DNA from: Candidatus Sumerlaeaceae bacterium
GTDB taxonomy: Bacteria; Sumerlaeota; Sumerlaeia; Sumerlaeales; Sumerlaeaceae
Direction of reading: 5' to 3'
NCBI GenBank assembly: GCA_019695055.1
Contig: JAIBAT010000140.1
Location: forward strand, 1 to 38,316
Length of the DNA stretch: 38,316 nt
Below are positions 1 to 8,565 of the stretch, piece by piece (position 1 is the first letter of the stretch; every line of letters begins with the position of its first letter). A model generated the notes under the pieces. That model was not told the DNA's origin. It did not search any database and saw nothing but the letters and a program-made list of their open reading frames with translations. The translations under genes were made by a program, and so were the position numbers.

Positions 1-400
1 CAAAATTCTGTCACCCACTCCCAAGACCGTTTTCCCAGGGAACCCAAACTGTTACCATGTCCCTGGAATATGGTGTTACCAGGGTCCCTGGATCATACCT
101 CAACTTCATTTCATGGGTCCACAAGCGGTCGCAAGCGTCTGTAAGGGAATAGGCAAAGCCATTTCCCCGTGCTATGGCTTTCCCCATAATGAACATCCAA
201 AAACCAACGCACCTGCCCCATCCCGGCCATCCTGTTATCCTGTCAATACGTCCTTCCGCTCACCCCAGGACCCAACCGGTAACCGCTTCCAATTCCAAAT
301 ATCGCAATAATCCACCCATTTTCAACCGGTTTAAATCGCGAATTATCCGCATTGATATCATTGAGGTTAACCCTTATTTTCGCAAAACAACAATAATGTA

Positions 401-428
401 CCCCCCCCCTCCCCCTCCCCCCCCTCCT
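401..428. repeat. Homopurine/homopyrimidine tract with G-quadruplex potential
   Basis: The plus strand is an almost pure C tract broken by single T residues. The minus strand therefore carries runs of nine, five and eight G separated by single A, followed by shorter runs. Such a strand can in principle fold into a G-quadruplex or triplex. It lies about 145 bases before the start codon at 572. Whether it acts in regulation cannot be told from the sequence. Confidence 0.6.
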
Positions 429-501
429 CACAGCCCCTCCGCCGATTTGTCAGATTGCCACCAAACCTTGCACACCCGGGACCAGTCAAAAGACCGGAAA
501 A

Positions 502-528
502 CCCTGTTGCGTCCCGGACAAAACAGGG
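502..528 (+). other. Small hairpin in leader of the 572 gene
   Basis: CCCTGTT (502-508) pairs with AACAGGG (522-528) around a 13-base loop. The gene's ribosome binding site and ATG follow about 35-45 bases later. No U tract follows, so it is not a classical terminator. It may be a leader structure or chance. Confidence 0.25.
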
Positions 529-571
529 GCGGGTTTACAACTGTCTTCGATCAATTTCAGGAGGGGTTTTG

Positions 572-1972
572 ATGCGTCGCACAACGGTACTTCTGGCGGC
601 ATGCGCTATGATGGGAATTTCCCTGGGGGCCAAAGCCGCAACCCCCTCGTCGGGATTCGAGAACAGTGTCCCCGCAGACACCAAGCGGATCACCATCAAA
701 CTCTACGCCTCCGCCGATCCCAACGTCCAGGGCACCACCAACAATCAATTGAACGCCGAGACTCTTCCTGAGAACCAGCGCGAAATCGCCGGCTTCGGGA
801 AGTACGTCAGCGCCATGGACCTCGGCACCTTCGCCGGAACCCGCTTTCGCGCATACCTGCGCCCCAACGCCCAGGTGAACTACTTGTCTCGAAACTCCGG
901 TGAGCTCCTCGACATGCTCGTCACCGCCGAAACCTCCGACGGCCGCAAGCGCCCTGAGAAAATCGCCGAGGGGTCCGTCGCCTTCGGCAACCAGGCCGAG
1001 ATCAAGTTTCCCCGCAAAACCGACCCCATCGGTGCCAACGGCCTCACGGAATCCTCCACGCTGATCACCCTCAGCGTCAACGGGCGCAACGGCAGCAACT
1101 ACAACGGCTATGGTTCGGTGAAGTCAAACCTCTCCCTCGCCGGCACCACGCTGCTCAGCAACGCCAAGGTGACCGTCTCGCTCCCCGGAATTTTTGACCG
1201 CACCGTTTCACCCGATAACCAGATCACAATTACCGCCACACCCCTCGAAGGGAATTTCACCGCGCTGACCGGCACCGGCAAAATCGGCGAACCCGTGGCC
1301 GTCGGAAAGGCTCAGGTCGTTGTCGCTTCCCTGACCCCGGATTTGTCCTCCGTCGACCTCGCCGTTCTCAGCGGCGACCTAACTACCTTCGACGTGAAGA
1401 AGCCCAGGTCCTTCGAGAACATCCCGGACTTCGAGCGCGTTGACCTCTTCGCCCGCCGCATCGTCGGCCGCGATGAGATTCTCTCCGCCACCAAGGCCGC
1501 CGGGCCCGCCGTCTTCATCTTTGGCGAACCCAAGTTGGCCGAGGGCCCCTATTACGGCGGCCCCGTCGGATCCAACTTTAACATGACGGAACAGCAGATC
1601 GTCGAGTCCCTGCAGAAGGACAACCCGAAACCGCCCACCGTCGTGTTCGTATCGCGGGCCATCAACATGAAGTCGCTCTACGACGAGTACCTCGGCCGCA
1701 AACCGGACTATTTCTTCCTTTCCGATTTCGACAACCCGCTGAACACGCAGTTCAGGTCCAACCCCAACTATGGAGGGCCAACCTACTATTCCGGCCCCGG
1801 CGCCCCGCAGACCATCGTCAGCCTCCGCGACCAGATTGGCCTGCCGCAGAACAACGTCGGTATACTGGTCTCCGATTCCGCCGGCAAAGTCATCATCTCA
1901 AAGCCCGAAGTCGGACCTGACCTCCGCGGTGCGCTGCTGGAAATCAACAAGGCCCTGCGCGACGCGAAGTAA
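572..1972 (+). CDS. Exported protein of unknown function
   Basis: This 466-residue protein starts at an ATG preceded by a strong AGGAGGGG ribosome binding site (559-566). The frame is open further upstream, but this start puts a clean Sec signal peptide (MRRTTVLLAACAMMGI, ending near AKA) at the N-terminus, so the longer version is unlikely. The mature part is soluble-looking, with no further membrane segment. The last ~170 residues (a VDLFARR region to the end) alternate hydrophobic strands and helices. They contain phrases such as VFVSRAIN and VGILVSDSAGKVI that suggest a thioredoxin-like or other alpha/beta fold, but no CxxC is seen. I recognise no family. The gene converges on the MFS gene with no base between the two stop codons. 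Confidence 0.8.
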   Translation: MRRTTVLLAACAMMGISLGAKAATPSSGFENSVPADTKRITIKLYASADPNVQGTTNNQLNAETLPENQREIAGFGKYVSAMDLGTFAGTRFRAYLRPNAQVNYLSRNSGELLDMLVTAETSDGRKRPEKIAEGSVAFGNQAEIKFPRKTDPIGANGLTESSTLITLSVNGRNGSNYNGYGSVKSNLSLAGTTLLSNAKVTVSLPGIFDRTVSPDNQITITATPLEGNFTALTGTGKIGEPVAVGKAQVVVASLTPDLSSVDLAVLSGDLTTFDVKKPRSFENIPDFERVDLFARRIVGRDEILSATKAAGPAVFIFGEPKLAEGPYYGGPVGSNFNMTEQQIVESLQKDNPKPPTVVFVSRAINMKSLYDEYLGRKPDYFFLSDFDNPLNTQFRSNPNYGGPTYYSGPGAPQTIVSLRDQIGLPQNNVGILVSDSAGKVIISKPEVGPDLRGALLEINKALRDAK

Positions 1973-3241
1973 TTACTGGATCCTTGCCGACGGTTCAGTC
2001 CTGCGGCTGGATGTCGCGGCGAAGACCACCGCGCCAGCCACGCCGCACCCAAATGCCGTCCAAAGGTTCAGGGCAGGGCTCACCTTCCAGAGGAACCCGC
2101 CCGAAAGCGCCGCCACAGCCACAATGGAATCGCGGATGAAGTAGTAGACACCCACAGTCTGCGCCTTCTGCCCTGGTGCCGCCAGGTCGACAATCGTCGC
2201 CTTGCGCGCCGGTTCGCCGAATTCCTTGAAACCCCGAATCACAAACGCCGCCACCAGCGCCCACCACCCGTGGCTGAAGTACAGCGCCACGGGAAACAGG
2301 GCAAACAGCAGAAACGTCGCCAGGATGAAAGGCTTGCGCTCCGTAAACGGCACCGCGTCATGTCCGCGCTGCACGCGCCGGTCGATCCAATAGGCCACGG
2401 GAATATAAAGTGACGCAGCCGTCGCCATCTCAATGGCGCTCAGCTTCCCAAACTGATAATCGGAAAGGCCCACAATACTAGTGACCCAAAGCACCACGAA
2501 CACTTCCGGTATCTGCTCGCAGAACCGGATCAGCACATCCGACAGAAGGAGTTTCCGCAACTCGGGCCGGAACCCACGCCAAACGTCCATCGCGCCAACC
2601 TTGCTGTTTGCCGATGCCGGTTCTTCCGGTTCCGCGAGCCTCCACTGCACGCCGATGGCAAACAGCGTCAGCGCCGCTGCCGCGGGCAGCACGATCCACA
2701 TGCCCTCGGTTGTTCCATACTTCGCAAACACGGCGCCACCGATGACCGGACCGATGGCCATCGGAATCCGCCGCACAATTCCCTGGACCGCAAGCCCCAT
2801 GACCCGCTTGCCCGGCGGCAGCTGGTGCGCCACCAGCGAGAAGGTCGCCGGCAGTGACAACGACGACCAGGCCGTGCAGAAGAACACCGCTGCCAGCACC
2901 GCCGGCCACCAGGGCACGGCCAGCAGCGCATAGCCCAGCAGATTCATGGCGCCGAACAGTACGAGGGACTTGCGGTGACCAATGCGATCCGTAAGTGTTC
3001 CACCAGGAAGCGCATAGAACGCGTTGAGCCCATTGTTGAGAAAGCCCAGACAGCCCACAACGATCGGCCCGGCCCCAAGGTCCGTTATATACCGTGGAAG
3101 GAAGCGCTGGAACAGCCGCTCCCCCAGGCCGACCATCACCATCATTAGAAGGAGCAACAGGAGATTCCGACGAAGGCCAAGCAGTTCAGCCGCCCTGCCA
3201 CCAATGTTTTGCTGGGACGAACCAATGTTGGGTTCGGTCAT
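1973..3241 (-). CDS. MFS transporter
   Basis: This is a 422-residue polytopic protein of the major facilitator superfamily. About 12 hydrophobic segments are visible. The loop between TM2 and TM3 carries the family signature as GGTLTDRIGHRKSLVLFG, and the equivalent loop in the second half is degenerate. The substrate cannot be deduced. The start at 3241 is chosen because its ATG overlaps the TAA stop of the upstream glycosyltransferase gene (TAATG), which implies translational coupling. In-frame ATGs at 3268 and 3289 would add 9 or 16 residues and overlap the neighbour further. Coupling to a glycosyltransferase suggests export of a glycan, lipid or related compound, but that is inference. 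Confidence 0.85.
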   Translation of the reverse strand: MTEPNIGSSQQNIGGRAAELLGLRRNLLLLLLMMVMVGLGERLFQRFLPRYITDLGAGPIVVGCLGFLNNGLNAFYALPGGTLTDRIGHRKSLVLFGAMNLLGYALLAVPWWPAVLAAVFFCTAWSSLSLPATFSLVAHQLPPGKRVMGLAVQGIVRRIPMAIGPVIGGAVFAKYGTTEGMWIVLPAAAALTLFAIGVQWRLAEPEEPASANSKVGAMDVWRGFRPELRKLLLSDVLIRFCEQIPEVFVVLWVTSIVGLSDYQFGKLSAIEMATAASLYIPVAYWIDRRVQRGHDAVPFTERKPFILATFLLFALFPVALYFSHGWWALVAAFVIRGFKEFGEPARKATIVDLAAPGQKAQTVGVYYFIRDSIVAVAALSGGFLWKVSPALNLWTAFGCGVAGAVVFAATSSRRTEPSARIQ

Positions 3242-4365
3242 TATCGGCGTGGTCTGTTCGCGAGGCATCTTTCGAACACATCCAACCATCTCGCGGAAAT
3301 GCGTTCAAGGGAAAACCGTTCGGCAATCTCCGGCGCCCGGCTGCGAAGGGCGGCGCGAAGGTGGCTGTCGTCCATCAACCTGGCCATGCCATCAGCAAGT
3401 CGCGAAGGGTCTTCCGACAAAGGAATCAGCATGCCGTCCAGGCCAGGTCGAACAATCTCTGCTGGTCCTGAAGGACAATCAAAGCTCAGGCAGGTCGCGC
3501 CGGCAGCCATCGCCTCGCATAGCGCCATCGGAAATCCTTCAAACCGCGACGGCAACACAAACAGGTCGCACTGACCCAAAATCGCCTGCGGATTGGTTGA
3601 ATTGCCAGGGAGCAAAACTCGGCCTTCAAGCCCGTTACGCGCAACCAACTCTTCCAGGCGTTTGCGCTCAGGCCCTTCACCAAGAATGATCAGCGTCCAG
3701 TTCGGTCTTGTTCGCGCGCACTCCGCAAAGGCCGGGATAAGCAGATCAAACCCCTTTTGCGGAACAAGCCGCCCCATCGCGCAAGCAATGGGTGGCTTCA
3801 GTTGCATTGGCGGCATGCCATCTTTCGCCGATTGCCCCAAGCCGATGGTCACAGGATTTGGCACGACAGCAACCTTGTCTTCTGGCAGGAATTCTTTGGC
3901 CCAAGGTACCACAGCTTGTGTCTGCACCACAACCGTCGCCGCACGTTTATAGGTCATTCGCCGCAGCGCGTTCCATGTGCCACCGATTGGCCATTGGCGC
4001 GGGTCCACGCGCTCACTGACCACAATGGGAATCTTTAGTCCCATTCCGGCCAGGAGCGTCAGGACATTCGTCCGGTCAATGAAGCTCAGCACGACATCCG
4101 GGCGCGAACTCGACAGGGCACTTCTAAGGCTCGCCAACCGCCGGACATTTCCCGTCAGCGCACTGACAGTACCGCCCGATTCCGACATTACATCTAGCCC
4201 CACACGCTGAATGGCAGGTTCAAGTGAGTAGAAGTCGTTCCCAATTCCCGAGAGTGTAATAATCGTGATCTCATGTCCATTGCGCTCCCAATGGTTCGCC
4301 AGAGTCGTCAGGACACGCTCTGCTCCACCAGAGCCAAGGGTTGCAATGACAAGGGTCAATCGCAT
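3241..4365 (-). CDS. Glycosyltransferase family 4 (GT-B fold)
   Basis: A 374-residue retaining glycosyltransferase. The N-terminal Rossmann half begins MRLTLVIATLGSGGAERVL with the glycine-rich acceptor loop. The C-terminal half has the nucleotide-sugar site: GRLVPQKGFDLLI, then GEGPERKRLE, then SRFEGFPMALCEAMAAG, the GT4 EX7E motif. It would transfer a sugar from a nucleotide donor to a glycan or lipid at the cytoplasmic membrane. The start at 4365 has a GAGG ribosome binding site about 10 bases upstream; an upstream TTG at 4383 is less likely. The stop overlaps the next gene's ATG (MFS transporter). Acceptor and donor are unknown; amylovoran- or exopolysaccharide-type enzymes share this organisation. 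Confidence 0.88.
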   Translation of the reverse strand: MRLTLVIATLGSGGAERVLTTLANHWERNGHEITIITLSGIGNDFYSLEPAIQRVGLDVMSESGGTVSALTGNVRRLASLRSALSSSRPDVVLSFIDRTNVLTLLAGMGLKIPIVVSERVDPRQWPIGGTWNALRRMTYKRAATVVVQTQAVVPWAKEFLPEDKVAVVPNPVTIGLGQSAKDGMPPMQLKPPIACAMGRLVPQKGFDLLIPAFAECARTRPNWTLIILGEGPERKRLEELVARNGLEGRVLLPGNSTNPQAILGQCDLFVLPSRFEGFPMALCEAMAAGATCLSFDCPSGPAEIVRPGLDGMLIPLSEDPSRLADGMARLMDDSHLRAALRSRAPEIAERFSLERISARWLDVFERCLANRPRR

Positions 4366-4436
4366 GAGGGCAACACCTCGCAAGTGTCGGGGTCACGGTC
4401 AATAGCCGCGTTTGGCGGGTTTGGCGAGGTTCCGAC

Positions 4437-4565
4437 CTACGAGCGGAGATGTGTCAAAGCCACCCCTGCGAGCACAAAGAGCCCACCTAGCAGGGTCAGC
4501 GCGGCAGGCACTTCGCCCGGCCAGATCCACGCCATGACAAATGTCAGAGCGGGTGTCAGAGACAG
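4437..4565 (-). pseudogene. C-terminal remnant of an EamA/DMT-family transporter
   Basis: Reading the minus strand to a TAG at 4437-4439 gives about 42 residues. They match the last two membrane helices of EamA drug/metabolite transporters: LTFVMAWIWPGEVPAALTL, then a GG-LFVLAGVALTHLRS tail. The hallmark is a helix ending in W-x-x-GE-V, followed by a glycine-rich final helix. A full EamA protein has about 290-300 residues and ten helices. Upstream of about 4566 the similarity stops, with no start codon or ribosome binding site in frame. It is probably the tail of a gene that was deleted or displaced when the neighbouring DNA changed. It lies directly before the glycosyltransferase gene on the same strand. 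Confidence 0.6.
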
Positions 4566-4582
4566 GTGCAAACGGAACTTGT

Positions 4583-4604
4583 TTTCGGTATCCGGATACC
4601 GAAA
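4583..4604. promoter_or_regulatory. 22-bp perfect palindrome, candidate operator
   Basis: The half-site TTTCGGTATCC is followed at once by its exact reverse complement, giving a perfect dyad with no spacer. A match of this length is unlikely by chance and is typical of a dimeric repressor site. It lies about 170 bases before the DedA gene and about 220 bases before the glycosyltransferase start on the other strand, so it could control either. It also sits close to where the EamA remnant ends. No T tract follows, so it is not a terminator. Confidence 0.45.
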
Positions 4605-4775
4605 CGAATTGATGGTCTTGGCTCATTCCGGCCTGAAATTCGGAGTAATTGCCCCGTTTGAATGCAAAATGGGCCTGTCGCTTTTCGGCGAATTCTCACG
4701 AATAGCCTTCGCTTGTCGGTGCTTAAATGAAGCGGCCCTGCGGGGCCAACAAGATTACAAGATAATGGCGGTTCA

Positions 4776-5471
4776 ATGGAAGGCGCGTTCGCGTTTTTTA
4801 AGGGTTTGTTCAACCCGGAAACTCTTCAGAGTATGCTGCATGACTGGGGCTGGGTTGCATACATCATACTCTTTATCATCGTTTTTGCCGAAACTGGGCT
4901 CCTTGTGGGATTTTGCCTCCCTGGCGACTCGTTGTTGTTTATAGCTGGATTCGTATGCAGTCCCGCAGCTGGAAACATCATGGATCCCTGGTTGTTGGGC
5001 TTCCTCTTAATAGTCGCTGCCGTCGTCGGGGACACCGTTGGATATTGGCTCGGTTGGAAAACAGGCCCTATGATTTTCCACCGTGAAGACTCCATATTCT
5101 TTCACCGAAAACATCTCATTAAAACCCAGAAGTTCTACGAGAAGTACGGCGGCAGAACCATCATCTACGCCCGGTTTGTTCCAATTGTTAGGACATTTGC
5201 CCCGTTTGTGGCGGGGGTCGGCAAGATGGAATACAAGCGATTTATTTCCTATAATGTCTTTGGCGGCATTGGATGGGTGGTTAGTATGCTCGCCCTTGGT
5301 TACTTCCTCGGCAATATTCCGTGGGTGAAACACAACCTTGAGAAAGCCGTGATCATTGTGATTTTCATTTCGATCCTCCCCATCATTATCGAGGTGGCAA
5401 AGGCCAGATTTGGAAAACCCACTCCGGAATCTGATCCTCCGGCTGTATTGCCAACAGAGCCCTCGGAATAG
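4776..5471 (+). CDS. DedA family membrane protein
   Basis: A 231-residue integral membrane protein of the DedA/VTT (SNARE-associated) superfamily. Members include flippases that recycle undecaprenyl phosphate and other phospholipid scramblases, and they affect proton-motive-force homeostasis. Diagnostic features are the re-entrant segment ETGLLVGFCLPGDSLLF and the second motif GRTIIYARFVPIVRTFAPF, with the conserved acidic and arginine residues. Two further hydrophobic helices follow, then a short charged proline-rich tail. Length is normal for the family. The ribosome binding site is weak (GGCGG about 5 bases before the ATG). The gene stands alone. Family assignment is secure; the exact lipid substrate is not known. 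Confidence 0.9.
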   Translation: MEGAFAFFKGLFNPETLQSMLHDWGWVAYIILFIIVFAETGLLVGFCLPGDSLLFIAGFVCSPAAGNIMDPWLLGFLLIVAAVVGDTVGYWLGWKTGPMIFHREDSIFFHRKHLIKTQKFYEKYGGRTIIYARFVPIVRTFAPFVAGVGKMEYKRFISYNVFGGIGWVVSMLALGYFLGNIPWVKHNLEKAVIIVIFISILPIIIEVAKARFGKPTPESDPPAVLPTEPSE

Positions 5472-5560
5472 TCGACTAAAGATAGGCGCCACAGGCCTGA
5501 AATTCCATCCAAGCCTAACCTTTTCAGTGTTGCAGACTTCAACTTTGCCAAACGGACATA

Positions 5561-5628
5561 AACAGCCCGTTTTCCCTTGCAACGGTCAGTATTCCGGGCT
5601 GTAATTCACTTAACAGAAGTGGGCTGTT
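5561..5628. repeat. Inverted and direct copies of AACAGCCC/GGGCTGTT
   Basis: AACAGCCC at 5561-5568 is complementary to GGGCTGTT at 5621-5628, and GGGCTGT also occurs at 5596-5602. Between the latter two lies a small CACTT/AAGTG hairpin (5607-5621). The arrangement allows two alternative foldings between the DedA gene and the next gene. It could be a leader or 3' structure; the function is unknown. Confidence 0.3.
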
Positions 5629-5672
5629 ATTGACCCGCTATCTAAATTTTTGGAATCCGAAGGGGGATGTCC

Positions 5673-6713
5673 ATGAAACGGTTATTTTTATCAGTAATAA
5701 TAGCTTGCAGCGCCGTAAGCGCTTACCCACAGCCTGGCCTCATCGTCAACCAAGTATTTTTAACGTCGGCCTCAATCGCTTCGCCAAACGGGTTTGCGTA
5801 CCACTCCCCGTCAAACACGGTCTTAATTGCTTCTGCGACTGCAAACGGTGATGTTTTTAGATTCGACGGGAACACTGGGGCCAGCACCACGCCCGCCACG
5901 ATGGCAAAAGGAACGGCGGTGTTTGGCAGCTTGGGTGCATTTGCCCTTGGCACCACCAATGATGGGCAGATAATCGGTTTTGATAACGATCCGATAAAGA
6001 ATCTTGTGTTTTGGGGTGACGTAAATGCAGTGCCAACAACCGGCAGCATTTCGGGTAACACCAATCTTGCGCGAAACATGGATGCGGCTGACGTTGCCAC
6101 TGTTTCAAGCGGAACGGAAACCTTGATCGCCACAAGTGGCGGGGAAGATGATGCCGCTCCGATTCACGTCTGGCGGAAGAATGGGCCCACCAGCGCAACG
6201 CAAGTCACCCTGGTAGGCGGCGCTGCTGGAAACTTGGGATGCAAAGCCGGCGCCACCATTAGTGACGACGGACAGTGGCTCATCGGCTGCGGTGCGGTTT
6301 CTTCGCCCCACAACGGTATTCACGTATTTCGTAACGGAACAGGCGGGGCTCTTGCCAGCTACAACTGGACATACCAGGGAAACGTAGACACGGAAGTAGC
6401 CTATGCTGACGTGGCAGTGGACGCGACGAATGACGTTGGTTTTGGCTTGAAGGTAAGCAGCACTACGGTGCCCGGAATCACATTGTTCCGGCTATCCACC
6501 CTGGTCACCATTTCCTTTACTCCGATCAACATCGCTTCAGCAGGATTTGCGACCGTGGGTGTCAGCCGCGGGGGTATCGATGTGGATAAGACCAAGAAGA
6601 GAATCTACTTTGAGTTGCGCGCACCGACAGACGGCAGCGCGACGGCCTTTTTCGGTCGTTATGACTATTCACTTCAGCTGACCGCCGCAAGCGATTGGCA
6701 GCTATACCAGTAA
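5673..6713 (+). CDS. Exported protein of unknown function, possibly beta-propeller
   Basis: A 346-residue protein. An AAGGGGG ribosome binding site ends right before an ATG at 5667, so the second ATG at 5673 has the proper spacing and is chosen. It begins with a Sec signal peptide, MKRLFLSVIIACSAVSAYPQ. The rest is strand-rich with repeated small-residue blades: a phrase of the type hydrophobic-ATSGG, HVWRKNG, then DDGQWLIGCG and a HVFRNGTGG echo. This hints at a WD40- or TolB-like propeller, but no domain is clear. Two cysteines flank a loop near the middle (GCKAG and GCGAV). A strong terminator follows, so it is the last gene of its transcript, probably a monocistronic unit. Confidence 0.75.
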   Translation: MKRLFLSVIIACSAVSAYPQPGLIVNQVFLTSASIASPNGFAYHSPSNTVLIASATANGDVFRFDGNTGASTTPATMAKGTAVFGSLGAFALGTTNDGQIIGFDNDPIKNLVFWGDVNAVPTTGSISGNTNLARNMDAADVATVSSGTETLIATSGGEDDAAPIHVWRKNGPTSATQVTLVGGAAGNLGCKAGATISDDGQWLIGCGAVSSPHNGIHVFRNGTGGALASYNWTYQGNVDTEVAYADVAVDATNDVGFGLKVSSTTVPGITLFRLSTLVTISFTPINIASAGFATVGVSRGGIDVDKTKKRIYFELRAPTDGSATAFFGRYDYSLQLTAASDWQLYQ

Positions 6714-6738
6714 TTAGTCTGCCTCTAATGGATTTGCC

Positions 6739-6767
6739 AAGAGCCCGGCGAAAGCCGGGCTCTTTTT
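6739..6767 (+). terminator. Intrinsic (rho-independent) terminator
   Basis: The stem GAGCCCGGC/GCCGGGCTC (6741-6749 with 6754-6762), extended by two A-T pairs, is closed by a GAAA tetraloop. It is followed directly by TTTTT. It lies 26 bases after the stop of the exported-protein gene and ends that transcript. Confidence 0.93.
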
Positions 6768-6970
6768 CATTCCCAGATCACCGGGCCGATGTTCCAACAG
6801 GGTCGATGCAATCTCACTTTGATTTTTGAGTTGCCAGTTTGGACCGGCCTGAGCTTAACTAACTAGTAGAAGCGAAGAAACGACGGCTTTTCGAGAAAAC
6901 CTGATGAGTTGTGCTTGCTACTGTCGGCAACACACCGGGTTCTCCCGGGCAGCCACGAGGAGAAATGTGC

Positions 6971-8548
6971 ATGGGGTTTCTGGACCCGTACGCAGGCCCA
7001 TGGACTGATACAGAGGCAGCCCATCTGGCGCGACGAGCTGGATTTGGTGCAGCTCCTGCAACACGCGCCACCATGGTTTCCCAGGGCATGTCCGCAGCCG
7101 TGGATAGCCTTGTAGACTACTCCCCCACTGACGCACCTCTTGAGGCCCTTGTTGCCGGTTTGCCAGGCACGGGCGAGAATGCCGCCCTTCAGAATCCCAC
7201 AACAGGTGGACAGCTCGAGGGGTGGTGGCTTTACCGCATGGTCCACTCCACCCAGCCGCTCCAACAGCAGTTCTCGCTGTTCCTCCACGATACCTTGGTT
7301 TCGGAATACACAAAACTGTCCAATACTGTGACTACGGCCATGAACAATGGCAACGACGGAAGCCAGACAGGCCAGTCCTGCACCAAGGTTTCCGGTGGAC
7401 TTGCCCCCGACGCCAACCGCCAACGTGCAAAAGTTATCGCATTACTCATGCAGCAGAATGTCATCTTCCGCACCCAGGGTCACCTGAACTATCGCGATCT
7501 GTTAAGGACCATCACGCGCGATCCAGCGATGCTGCTGTATCTCGACAACCGCCTTAACATCAAGGGCAACGCCCAGGAGAACTACTCGCGAGAAGTCATG
7601 GAGTTATTTTCCATGGGAGTTGGCAATTACACGGAGGAGGATGTTCGTGAGATCGCCAGGGCCTTTACCGGGGAAACCCTGGATTCCAGTTGTGCCAACA
7701 ACTGGCCCTATTCATACCTCTATAACAGCTCACAGCATGACACCAATTCCAAGACAGTGTTTGGCTCAACCTTCAACTTCGCCGGTGCAGGTCAGGATAC
7801 TGAATATGTCATAGACCTCATCGCAAACCGGATCAGCAACAGTGGCATTACTCCGGCCCACGCAGTTTATCCCGCCACGTCACTTTACATTTCGTGGAAA
7901 CTTCTGACTTGGTTTGTCTCGGAGACGCTGCCGATTTCCCACGCTGCCGTTCCGGAATTGGCGGACTACTTTTACAATAATCAGCCAAACGGCTACCGCT
8001 ATGACGTTCGCGAAACGCTTCGCAAACTCTTTAAGTCCCAGCTTTTCTACGATTCCGCCTATGTTTACCATATGTACAAGCACCCGGCGGACTTCGTGAC
8101 TACTGCGCTGAGGGTCCTGGGATTGGAGGAAACCAGCTACACCAGTTCGGCCATTTCGGCGCTGCGCACAATGGGAATGCAACTATTTGACCCACCCAAT
8201 GTGGCGGGCTGGAACCACGGTTCCATATGGGTCAATTCCGGCAGTCTAATCAGCCGCTTTAATTATGCCAACCGCCTGAGCGGATCATCCATCGCAACGG
8301 ATGCATGGGTGGACAACTTGATAACGTCCGGAGCGGTGGCCAATTATGACGACAATACCGGTATTCTCGAGTTTTTCCGCGCCCGACTGATTCAGGCGCC
8401 GCTCACTGCCGAGGAATCCACTGCTTTCAGCAACTTCTACTCCGGAATTATCGGCGGCACACCGCCAGCCTCCCAGTCCGAATACCGCCGCAAGGTGCGG
8501 GGCACGCTTCATCTAATGATGACAATGCCGCGCTACCAACTTAAGTAA
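6971..8548 (+). CDS. DUF1800 family protein
   Basis: A 525-residue member of the DUF1800 family, whose biochemical role is unknown. Recognisable stretches are HLARRAGFGA near the N-terminus, the central QFSLFLHD and LLRTITRDPAMLLYLD segments, the NYSREVMELFSMGVGNYTEED core and, later, FDPPNVAGWNHG with SRFNYAN. A GAGGAGA ribosome binding site at 6957-6963 is too close to the ATG at 6965 but lies 7 bases before the one at 6971, which is therefore preferred. No signal peptide is visible. The stop is 17 bases before the DUF1501 gene; the two families are a well-known conserved pair, abundant in Planctomycetes and environmental lineages. Confidence 0.9.
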   Translation: MGFLDPYAGPWTDTEAAHLARRAGFGAAPATRATMVSQGMSAAVDSLVDYSPTDAPLEALVAGLPGTGENAALQNPTTGGQLEGWWLYRMVHSTQPLQQQFSLFLHDTLVSEYTKLSNTVTTAMNNGNDGSQTGQSCTKVSGGLAPDANRQRAKVIALLMQQNVIFRTQGHLNYRDLLRTITRDPAMLLYLDNRLNIKGNAQENYSREVMELFSMGVGNYTEEDVREIARAFTGETLDSSCANNWPYSYLYNSSQHDTNSKTVFGSTFNFAGAGQDTEYVIDLIANRISNSGITPAHAVYPATSLYISWKLLTWFVSETLPISHAAVPELADYFYNNQPNGYRYDVRETLRKLFKSQLFYDSAYVYHMYKHPADFVTTALRVLGLEETSYTSSAISALRTMGMQLFDPPNVAGWNHGSIWVNSGSLISRFNYANRLSGSSIATDAWVDNLITSGAVANYDDNTGILEFFRARLIQAPLTAEESTAFSNFYSGIIGGTPPASQSEYRRKVRGTLHLMMTMPRYQLK

Positions 8549-8565
8549 GGGAGCTTCCCCCGAAC

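Larger units (their letters stand above)
1..571. other. Intergenic region, no gene recognised
   Basis: No convincing coding region is visible. Short open frames on both strands lack a ribosome binding site and show no recognisable protein family. The first 100 bases contain two near-copies of a short motif (GTTACC followed by CCCTGG, around 51-66 and 84-100). The remainder holds a C-rich tract at 401-428 and an inverted repeat at 502-528 in the probable leader of the following gene. Confidence 0.6.

Noticed and set aside
1..200. Protein-coding gene on the minus strand at the window edge
   Set aside because: The 61-codon frame has no ribosome binding site and no family resemblance; the region looks intergenic.
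6739..6767. Riboswitch or attenuator for the DUF1800 gene
   Set aside because: The structure is a simple terminator right after the previous gene, 200 bases from the next start, with no aptamer-like part before it.
6911..6970. A longer DUF1800 start (GTG at 6911)
   Set aside because: The strong ribosome binding site lies downstream of this codon and fits the ATG at 6971.
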